Positions 57,720-64,000 of a stretch of DNA of 64,000 bases are shown piece after piece. The notes under the pieces are model-generated. The model had not been told where the DNA came from. It saw only the letters and a list, made by a program, of their open reading frames with translations, and made no database searches. Origin of the DNA: Mycolicibacterium frederiksbergense. GTDB taxonomy: Bacteria; Actinomycetota; Actinomycetes; Mycobacteriales; Mycobacteriaceae. The DNA is taken from positions 1,116,001-1,180,000 of the forward strand of contig NZ_CP038799.1 in NCBI RefSeq assembly GCF_012223425.1, written 5' to 3'. Position numbers and translations under genes: made by a program. The first letter of the stretch is position 1. Each line of letters begins with the position of its first letter.

Positions 57720-58180
57720 GCCGGGTCTCGCTTCATGGTGTAAGCGTCGGCACCGCTGACCTTGTAGTACCGCTTGCGCACGCCCACGGTGGCGAAACCG
57801 ACGCTCTTGTACAGGTTGATGGCCGCCTCGTTGTCGACGCGGACCTCCAGGAACACCTCCCCGCGGGTGGCGAATCCCAGCAGGTCATCGAGCAGCCGGC
57901 GACCGATGCCGCGGCCCTGGTAGGTCGGGTCGACGCCGATGGTGTGCACCTCGTATTCGTAGGGCGGGATCCGGCCCAGCCGCGAGATGCCGGCGTAGCC
58001 GATCAGCCTGCCCTCATCGCGGGCCGCCACATAATGGTTGTGCTTGCCGTCCAGGGCGTGCAGGAACGCCGCCGGCGGCCAGGGGTCGTCACCGTCGAAC
58101 AGCTGGGACTCCAACTCGGCGCAGCGGGCCGCATCGGCGCGGGTCAGCGCGTCGATCGTGGTGTTGTCGGGTGCGGTCAC
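57716..58180 (-). CDS. rimI: Ribosomal-protein-S18-alanine N-acetyltransferase RimI-like
   Basis: 154 residues, GNAT fold. The acetyl-CoA loop [15 protein letters not shown] and the C-terminal [18 protein letters not shown], then RYY, are clear. It acetylates protein N-termini; in mycobacteria the range is broader than S18. GTG 58180 overlaps the tsaB stop (GTGA); further upstream the frame only reads tsaB. Its place between tsaB and tsaD is conserved in many actinobacteria. Confidence 0.92.
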   Translation of the reverse strand: MTAPDNTTIDALTRADAARCAELESQLFDGDDPWPPAAFLHALDGKHNHYVAARDEGRLIGYAGISRLGRIPPYEYEVHTIGVDPTYQGRGIGRRLLDDLLGFATRGEVFLEVRVDNEAAINLYKSVGFATVGVRKRYYKVSGADAYTMKRDPA

Positions 58181-58806
58181 GCCAGGCCTCGTTCGGCCAG
58201 CGTCTTGGCATCCGGGCGCCGCAGGTACAGCGGGATCAGGGGCTGTGGTTCCTGGTTCCAATCCGGCACGGCCGCCACGAGTTCGGCGGCGGTCGGGTAC
58301 TCCGGTCCGATGACGGGAAGTCCGAACGACGCGGCGAGCGCCGGCGATCCGGCCACCGCCTGCACACCGTCGGCATTCACCTCGGCCGCGGCGTTGACCG
58401 CCGGTCCGGCGACCCGCACCCCGTCGCGGTAGCGCGCCCAGTACACCTCGCGGCGGCGGGCGTCGGTGACCACGAGGACCTCACCGCGGGTGGCGCGGGC
58501 GATGGCGTCGAGCGTGCACACCCCGTGCACCGGGATGCCCAGTGCCTGGCCGTAGGCGGCGGCGGTGGCCATACCGACGCGTAGACCGGTGAACGGGCCG
58601 GGCCCGCAACCGACCACGACGGCGTCCAGATCCGCCATGGTCTTCCCACCGTCGGCAAGTGCGGCAACCACATTCGGTGTCAGACGCTCGGCGTGAGCGC
58701 GGGCGTCGACGATGGTTCGCTCGGCCAGGGTGACGATCGTCGCACCCAGCTCGACGATGCCGGCGGTGACGGCGGGGGTGGCGGTATCGAGGGCCAGTAC
58801 GATCAT
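58177..58806 (-). CDS. tsaB: tRNA t6A biosynthesis protein TsaB
   Basis: 209 residues, a shortened ASKHA-fold partner of TsaD: VLALDTATPAVTAGIVE, the HAERLTPNVVAAL segment and VVVGCGPGPFTGLRVGMATA. It lacks the TsaD metal site, as expected for the non-catalytic scaffold. ATG 58806 overlaps the tsaE stop by 4 bases. Confidence 0.94.
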   Translation of the reverse strand: MIVLALDTATPAVTAGIVELGATIVTLAERTIVDARAHAERLTPNVVAALADGGKTMADLDAVVVGCGPGPFTGLRVGMATAAAYGQALGIPVHGVCTLDAIARATRGEVLVVTDARRREVYWARYRDGVRVAGPAVNAAAEVNADGVQAVAGSPALAASFGLPVIGPEYPTAAELVAAVPDWNQEPQPLIPLYLRRPDAKTLAERGLA

Positions 58807-59267
58807 GAACTGCTCCATTGCCATGTCGCGGTGCGCATCTCGGAGTCGTCGGCACGGTCGAGGTGGATGTCCAGGTGGTTCTCCGAGAGCCGCTCGGCCA
58901 GGCCCTCGCCCCACTCGACGACGACGACGGCGTCGTCGAGGTCGGTGTCGAGGTCCAGCGAGTCGAGTTCGCCGAGCAGGTCACCGCCGTGATCGAGCAG
59001 TCGGTAGATGTCCACGTGCACCAGGGCAGGCGCCCCGGCGCGACGGGCCGGATGCACCCGCGCCAACACATAGGTGGGCGAGGTGACCGGTCCTTCGACA
59101 TCCATGGCCACCGCAATTCCCTTGGTGAACATGGTCTTACCGGCTCCGAGCGGGCCGGACAGCACCACCACGTCACCGGCGCGCAGGTCGGCGCCGAGGC
59201 GCGCGCCGAGCGCGACGGTGTCCTGCGGGGTGGCCAGTTCTGCGGTGCCGCCCGTGCGCTCAGCCAT
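58803..59267 (-). CDS. tsaE: tRNA t6A biosynthesis ATPase TsaE
   Basis: 154 residues. P-loop GPLGAGKTMFTKGIA near residue 38, then the family SPTYVLARVHPA, DIYRL and VVVVEWGEGL motifs. ATP hydrolysis drives the TsaBD complex cycle. It overlaps the upstream alpha/beta-hydrolase stop by 8 bases and tsaB by 4 bases. Confidence 0.95.
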   Translation of the reverse strand: MAERTGGTAELATPQDTVALGARLGADLRAGDVVVLSGPLGAGKTMFTKGIAVAMDVEGPVTSPTYVLARVHPARRAGAPALVHVDIYRLLDHGGDLLGELDSLDLDTDLDDAVVVVEWGEGLAERLSENHLDIHLDRADDSEMRTATWQWSSS

Positions 59268-60378
59268 GGTTACGGGCCCGTTCCCTGAGCCTGCGGGTGA
59301 GCGCCACCAGTTTGGACGGGGTGGCTCGTTCGACCAGGCGCACCAGCGCGTCGTCGATCAGTTCCGGCTGCTCCAACTGCACGAGGTGTCCCGCGCCCTC
59401 GGCGATCACCAACTCGGACTTGGGTAGCGCCGCGGCCATGTCCTGCGAGTACTCCAGCGGCGTGAGCAGGTCACGGTCGCCGCACGCGATCAGGGTCGGG
59501 ATCTTCGCCAGCGCCGTGAGCCCGTCGGTTTCGTCGTGCACCTCCAGGGCGTGCAGGAACCCGACCAGGGTGTGCACCGGGGTGTCGTGCATCATCCGCT
59601 CACTGAAGGCGACCACGCTGGGGCTGACGCTCTCGTCACCGTAGGAGGCCGCCCGCAGCACCGGTCCGATGATCGAGCGGGCCACACCGCGGCCTCGGTG
59701 CACCAGTCCGGGCGCATAGCGGACGACGAACCGGGCCGCCTCCAGCGCCGGGTTGCGCAGTATCTCCCCCAGCGGGGAGCGCGAGATTCCCTCGGCGGCA
59801 GAGGATATCAGTGCGGCACCGACGACTCGGGTGGGATAGCGCTGTGGGTACTGGCGGGCGTGGGACAACACGGTCATCCCGCCCATGGAGTGCCCGACCA
59901 GCACGACCGGGCCGCGCGGCGCCATCACCGCGAGCACCGACTCCAGGTCCTGGCCGAGTTGGGGCACGGTGAAGGTGTCCGGCGAGGCGTCTCCGGACAG
60001 ACCGTGCCCACGCTGGTCGTAGAACACCATCCGGACCTGATCGCCCCACTGCTCGGCCAACCGGTCACGCTGAAAGTGGAAGGCGCCCATCCGCAGACAG
60101 AACCCGTGCGCGAAGACCACGGTCAGCGGTGCGTTCTCCGGCCCGCATTCGCGGACCGCGAGCGGCACCCCGTCTCCGGTGGTGACGACCACGCTTCGGT
60201 CGTCGTGCAGCAGTTCGAAATCCTCGTGTGCGTAGGGATCCTCCACGCTGACCCGGCGGGCCAGGGAACGGGCCACCGAAACCCCGGCCACCGAGCCGAC
60301 GGCGCTCAGTCCGGCCAGTCCGGCCAGCCAGCGCGCCACGGCCCAGCGCTCGGGCGGGCGGATATCGTCGTCGGCCAC
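59260..60378 (-). CDS. Alpha/beta hydrolase embedded in the alr-tsa operon
   Basis: 372 residues. After a hydrophobic N-terminal stretch (about 14-38, possible anchor) comes a classical alpha/beta-hydrolase fold: FAHGFCLRMG oxyanion region, nucleophile elbow GHSMGG, acid in IACGDRDLLTPLEY and catalytic His in EGAGHLVQLEQP. GTG 60378 lies 5 bases after the alr stop. The substrate is unknown; an epoxide, ester or lactone is possible. Tight coupling to alr and tsaE suggests constitutive expression. Confidence 0.86.
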   Translation of the reverse strand: MADDDIRPPERWAVARWLAGLAGLSAVGSVAGVSVARSLARRVSVEDPYAHEDFELLHDDRSVVVTTGDGVPLAVRECGPENAPLTVVFAHGFCLRMGAFHFQRDRLAEQWGDQVRMVFYDQRGHGLSGDASPDTFTVPQLGQDLESVLAVMAPRGPVVLVGHSMGGMTVLSHARQYPQRYPTRVVGAALISSAAEGISRSPLGEILRNPALEAARFVVRYAPGLVHRGRGVARSIIGPVLRAASYGDESVSPSVVAFSERMMHDTPVHTLVGFLHALEVHDETDGLTALAKIPTLIACGDRDLLTPLEYSQDMAAALPKSELVIAEGAGHLVQLEQPELIDDALVRLVERATPSKLVALTRRLRERARNHG

Positions 60379-60383
60379 CGGTG

Positions 60384-61535
60384 TCAGCCCATCTCGCCGC
60401 GATAGACACGGGTGATCCGGCCCCGCACAGCGGTGACCACCTCGTAGTTGATCGTGCCGATCAGATCGGCCCAGTCCTGGGTGGTCGGCTCGCCGGAATC
60501 ACCGGGGCCGAACAGGATTGCCTCATCGCCGACGCCGATATCGACGGGCCCGGGCCCGAGGTCCACCACGAACTGGTCCATGCAGATGCGGCCAACGCCG
60601 GGATGGCGGCGACCGTTGATGGACACCTGCAGCCGACCGCTGAGCGTGCGGAAGATCCCGTCCGCGTAACCGAGCGGGATCAGCGCCACTGTGGTGTCCC
60701 GCTCGGCGATCCAGGTGTGCCCGTAGGACACTCCGTCCCCGGCCTTGATCGAGCGGACCACCGCCACCGGAGCCTTCAGCGTCATCGCCGGGCGCAGGCC
60801 CATATCGCCCAGGGCGGGAATCGGGGTCTGACCGTAGATCGCGATTCCGGGACGGATCATGTCGAAGGCCAGGTCCTGGCGGGTCATCGCCGCGGGCGAG
60901 TTACTCAGGTGCGCGATCTCGAAGTCGACGTCGTACTCGCGGGCGAGCTCACGCATCTCCTGCAGACGGGCGGCCTGACGATCGTTCATCGGGTTGCCCG
61001 GATCGTCACCGCACGCCAGGTGGCTCATGATGCCCCGGGCATGCACCGTCCCCTCGGCTACCGCGTGTGCCAGGGCAACCAGCACCTTGGGCAGGTCGGC
61101 GGCGGCCACCCCGTTACGACTCAGGCCGGTGTCGACCTTGAGGGTCGCGGCAGCGGTGACCCCGGTGCGCCGGGCCGCATCGACCAGGTCGTCGAGCTGT
61201 CCCGCTGAGGACACCGCGATCTGCACGTCGGCGGCCAGTGCCGGGGAGAAATCGGTGCCCGGGGCGTGCAGCCACGCCAGCACCGGTGCGGTGATGCCGT
61301 CCCTGCGCAGGGCCAGGGCCTCACCGACGGTCGCCACGCCCACTTCGGCGGCGCCGGCGGCCAGCGCGGTGCGCGCGACGGGGGTGGCGCCGTGGCCGTA
61401 ACCGTCGGCCTTGACCACCGCCATGACCCCCGCCGAGCCCGCGCGCTCTCGCAGTACGCGCACGTTGTGTGCGATGGCGCCGAGATCCACCTCGGCCGTG
61501 GGGCCGGGCGGGGCGGTCAGGTCGGTCGGGTGCAT
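60384..61535 (-). CDS. alr: Alanine racemase
   Basis: 383 residues. PLP-lysine motif [12 protein letters not shown] near residue 38-49; the catalytic Tyr region [21 protein letters not shown] and [13 protein letters not shown] complete the family signature. It makes D-Ala for peptidoglycan and is the cycloserine target. ATG 61535 starts the protein with a short linker before [11 protein letters not shown]. Second in the reverse operon after gadB by position. Confidence 0.96.
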   Translation of the reverse strand: MHPTDLTAPPGPTAEVDLGAIAHNVRVLRERAGSAGVMAVVKADGYGHGATPVARTALAAGAAEVGVATVGEALALRRDGITAPVLAWLHAPGTDFSPALAADVQIAVSSAGQLDDLVDAARRTGVTAAATLKVDTGLSRNGVAAADLPKVLVALAHAVAEGTVHARGIMSHLACGDDPGNPMNDRQAARLQEMRELAREYDVDFEIAHLSNSPAAMTRQDLAFDMIRPGIAIYGQTPIPALGDMGLRPAMTLKAPVAVVRSIKAGDGVSYGHTWIAERDTTVALIPLGYADGIFRTLSGRLQVSINGRRHPGVGRICMDQFVVDLGPGPVDIGVGDEAILFGPGDSGEPTTQDWADLIGTINYEVVTAVRGRITRVYRGEMG

Positions 61536-61588
61536 TGACTCGATTTTGTCATGCCGGTGCCGCCGACCTGTTCGCGCCGAGTCTGCGA

Positions 61589-62974
61589 TCAGTGCGCGAA
61601 GGGCTGCACGGTGTCGAAGTGACCACCCGGTTTGAGCTGGTCGAGGTGCTCGAGAGCGGTGATGGTGTCATCCCGCAACGCCCGGGCCAGATCGGCGGAG
61701 AATCCCTCGCGGACCACCACCCGCAGCACCGTGACGTCCTCGGCGCCCTCGGGCATCGTGTAGGCCGGCACCTGCCAGCCGGAGGCGCGCAGGGCCTGGG
61801 AGACGTCGAACTCGGTATAACCCGGATCGCCCTTGAGCCGGAAGCTGACCACCGGGATGGCCGAGCCGTCGGTGATCAGCTCGAAGTGCTCGCTGTCGCG
61901 CAACTGGTCACCGAACCAACGCGCCGTGTCCGAGAGGCAGTGCATGACCTGGGAGTATCCGGCCCGGCCCAGGCGCAGGAAGTTGTAGTACTGCCCGATC
62001 ACCTGGTTGCCCGGCCGGGAGAAGTTGAGCGTGAAGGTCGGCATGTCGCCGCCCAGGTAGTTGACCCGGAACACCAGGTCCTCGGGCAGATGCTCGGCGC
62101 TGCGCCACACCACGAACCCGATGCCCGGGTAAGTGAGTCCGTATTTGTGGCCACTGACATTGATGGACACCACCCGCGGCAACCGGAAGTCCCACTGCAG
62201 GTCCGGATGCAGGAACGGGACGACGAACCCGCCGCTGGCCGCGTCGACGTGCACCGGCACATCCACCCCACCGTCGGCGGCCAGCTTGTCCAGCGCGGCG
62301 CAGATCTCGGCGATCGGCTCCAGCTCCCCGGTGAAGGTGGTGCCCAGGATGCCGACCACGCCGATGGTGTCCTCGTCGACGGCGTCGAGCACCTGCTCGG
62401 GGGTGATCACGTAGCGGCCCTCGGCCATCGGCAGATAGCGCGGCTCGACGTCGAAGTAGCGGGTGAACTTCTCCCACACCACCTGCACGTTGGAGCCCAT
62501 CACCAGGTTGGGCGTGCGGCCCTTCCAGCCATCACCCACTTTCGCGCGCCACCGCCATTTCAAGGCCAGCCCGGCGAGCATCACGGCCTCGCTGGATCCG
62601 ATGGTGGACACCCCGACCGCGGTGGCGGCGTCATCGTCGACCAGGTCCTCGGCGTGGAACAGGTCGGCCACCATCGCCACGCAGCGCGCCTCGATGGCGG
62701 CGGTCGCCGGGTATTCGTCCTTGTCGATCATGTTCTTGTCGAAGGTCTCGGCCATCAGCTTCTCGGCCTCGGGGTCCATCCACGTCGTGACGAAGGTGGC
62801 CAGGTTCAGCCGTGAGCTGCCGTCGAGCATCAGCTCGTCGTGGATGTAGCGGTAGGCGGCCTGCGGGTCCATCGATTCGCCCGGCAGTCGCAGCGCGGGC
62901 ACCGGGTCGGTCGAGAGCCGTCCGGTGTAGGCGGGGGCGATATGCGGCGGGCGCGGGTGGTGCCTGCGGCTCAT
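61589..62974 (-). CDS. gadB: Glutamate decarboxylase
   Basis: 461 residues, PLP-dependent group II decarboxylase. The Schiff-base lysine is in [29 protein letters not shown] holds the PLP-binding Asp, and [16 protein letters not shown] is typical of GAD. It converts glutamate to GABA, consuming a proton (acid resistance, GABA shunt). ATG 62974 was chosen because AAAGGA lies 8 bases upstream and the longer frame reads the end of nnr. No GABA antiporter gene is adjacent. Confidence 0.95.
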   Translation of the reverse strand: MSRRHHPRPPHIAPAYTGRLSTDPVPALRLPGESMDPQAAYRYIHDELMLDGSSRLNLATFVTTWMDPEAEKLMAETFDKNMIDKDEYPATAAIEARCVAMVADLFHAEDLVDDDAATAVGVSTIGSSEAVMLAGLALKWRWRAKVGDGWKGRTPNLVMGSNVQVVWEKFTRYFDVEPRYLPMAEGRYVITPEQVLDAVDEDTIGVVGILGTTFTGELEPIAEICAALDKLAADGGVDVPVHVDAASGGFVVPFLHPDLQWDFRLPRVVSINVSGHKYGLTYPGIGFVVWRSAEHLPEDLVFRVNYLGGDMPTFTLNFSRPGNQVIGQYYNFLRLGRAGYSQVMHCLSDTARWFGDQLRDSEHFELITDGSAIPVVSFRLKGDPGYTEFDVSQALRASGWQVPAYTMPEGAEDVTVLRVVVREGFSADLARALRDDTITALEHLDQLKPGGHFDTVQPFAH

Positions 62975-62978
62975 GTGT

Positions 62979-64000
62979 TCATCCTTTTCCGATCGTTGAT
63001 GCGATGGCGGCGCGCAGGTGGGCGAGGATGCCCCCCGCGGATGTCGGGGCAGGGTTCGGTCCGGGATCGGCGGCGGCCAGCGCGGCCGCCCGGGCGTGCA
63101 CGAACGCGGCCATCGCGGCGGCCTCGGCGGCCGGGACCCCCGCGGCCAGCAGCGCGCCGATGACCCCGGACAGGACGTCACCGGATCCGGCCGTGGCAGC
63201 CCAGGACTGTCCGGCGGGGTTCAGGTAGACCGGTCCGGTCGGCGAAGCGATGACGGTGACATTGCCCTTGAGCAGGACGGTGGCGCCGAGGGTTTCGGCC
63301 AGGGTGCGCGCCGCGCCGACCCGGTCGGCCCCGACGTCCGTTCCGGCCAACCGCTGGTACTCGCCCGCATGCGGGGTCAGCACCGTCGGCGCGGACCGCC
63401 CGTCCACCAGCTCGGGCGCGGCGGCCAGCAGGGTCAGCGCATCGGCGTCGACGATCACCGGGAGATCCGAGGACAGCGCGAAACGCAATGTCGCAAAAGC
63501 GCTTTCGTCGGTTCCGAGCCCGGGTCCGACCACCCAGGCCTGCACCCGGCCCACCGTGTCGGTGTCGGGGGTGGCGATGACTTCGGGCCAGTGGCTCACC
63601 ACGTCATGTGCGGCGCTACCGGCGTAGCGGACCATGCCCGAGGTGGCGGCGACGGCGGCGCCGGTACTGAGGATGGCGGCACCGGGATAGGTCGCCGAAC
63701 CGGCCAGCACACCGGTGACACCCTGGGTGTACTTGTCGTCGCGCGGTCCGGGGATGGGCCAGCGGGCGGCCACGTCGGCGGCCTCGAACCCGCGCAGATC
63801 CGACGGCGCGAGATCCAGTCCGATGTCGATGAGTTCGATCCGACCGCAATCCGCCAGTGCGTGTACGGGTTTCAACCCGCCAAAGGTCACGGTGACGGCC
63901 GCCTGCACATGGGGACCGTCCTCGGCGCCGGTGTGCACGTCGATCCCGCTCGGAATGTCGACGGCGACGACAGGCGCTCCGCAACCCTCGAAGACGGCCG
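62979..64000 (-). CDS. nnr: Bifunctional NAD(P)H-hydrate repair enzyme Nnr, truncated by window edge
   Basis: At least 340 residues; the N-terminus lies beyond base 64000. The visible end of the epimerase domain (VVAVDIPSGIDVHTGA) is followed by the ADP-dependent dehydratase domain: PGPRDDKYTQGVTGVLAGSA, VVGPGLGTDES, TPHAGEYQRLAG, VLLKGNVTVIA and the NPAGQSWAATAGSGDVLSGV nucleotide site. It repairs damaged NADHX/NADPHX. It ends 4 bases before gadB, with which it is probably cotranscribed. Confidence 0.95.
   Translation of the reverse strand, partial: AVFEGCGAPVVAVDIPSGIDVHTGAEDGPHVQAAVTVTFGGLKPVHALADCGRIELIDIGLDLAPSDLRGFEAADVAARWPIPGPRDDKYTQGVTGVLAGSATYPGAAILSTGAAVAATSGMVRYAGSAAHDVVSHWPEVIATPDTDTVGRVQAWVVGPGLGTDESAFATLRFALSSDLPVIVDADALTLLAAAPELVDGRSAPTVLTPHAGEYQRLAGTDVGADRVGAARTLAETLGATVLLKGNVTVIASPTGPVYLNPAGQSWAATAGSGDVLSGVIGALLAAGVPAAEAAAMAAFVHARAAALAAADPGPNPAPTSAGGILAHLRAAIASTIGKG

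Overview
The window is high-GC actinobacterial chromosome that I read as a fast-growing Mycobacterium (Mycolicibacterium). This rests on gene content and order, not on a database search. Markers include groES-groEL1 with a His-rich GroEL1 tail, whiB3 beside sigD/rsdA, guaB2-guaB3-choD, dnaE2 plus imuA'/imuB under LexA boxes, MfpA with its conservon, gadB-nnr, and the alr/tsaE/tsaB/rimI/tsaD block. The order from about 34 kb to the end resembles the guaA to nnr region of M. tuberculosis, with insertions.

Layout. 0-7.4 kb: end of an old-yellow-enzyme gene, an FHA-ABC transporter, then a reverse five-gene conservon (sensor kinase, roadblock, DUF742, GTPase MfpB, pentapeptide-repeat MfpA). 7.6-9.8 kb: small enzymes (SAM methyltransferase, TrmL-type RNA methylase, nitroreductase, PPOX/FDR protein). 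9.8-16 kb: dnaE2, an IS481-like element inserted just upstream of its promoter with a 15-bp target duplication, and a DUF222/HNH gene. 16-22.5 kb: amino-acid permease with a tandem Usp protein, HtdY-like dehydratase, two-domain fatty acyl-CoA reductase, nucleoside hydrolase. 22.4-24.8 kb: imuA'-imuB. 25-29 kb: an accessory cassette of lipoprotein, sedolisin (S53) protease and a zinc-ribbon polytopic membrane protein that carries a frameshift. 29-34.2 kb: an oxidative operon (HSL hydrolase, SDR, diiron protein, Baeyer-Villiger-type monooxygenase, MerR regulator).

34.4-39.1 kb: guaA, upp and two genes matching the URC uracil-catabolism pathway (URC4/DUF1688 and URC1/GTP cyclohydrolase II-like), so purine synthesis and pyrimidine salvage or catabolism sit together. 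39.3-45.4 kb: catalase, choD, guaB3, guaB2. 45.5-49.3 kb: DUF5319 protein, rsdA (anti-sigma-D with a very long Thr-rich tail), sigD, an Rv3415c-like protein and whiB3. 49.4-54.3 kb: accessory genes (secreted small protein, secreted histidine phosphatase, IclR regulator, two divergent acyl-CoA-dehydrogenase-fold proteins). 54.4-64 kb: groEL1/groES under a CIRCE operator, then a tightly overlapping reverse operon nnr-gadB-alr-hydrolase-tsaE-tsaB-rimI-tsaD for cofactor repair, D-Ala synthesis and the t6A tRNA modification.

Two regulatory themes recur. At least eight genes have a TANNNT-like hexamer 6-7 nt before the start codon, as expected of leaderless mycobacterial transcripts. Several gene ends carry long, nearly perfect stem-loops without a U-tract. 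Functions are inferred from recognised motifs and family knowledge; no search was run.
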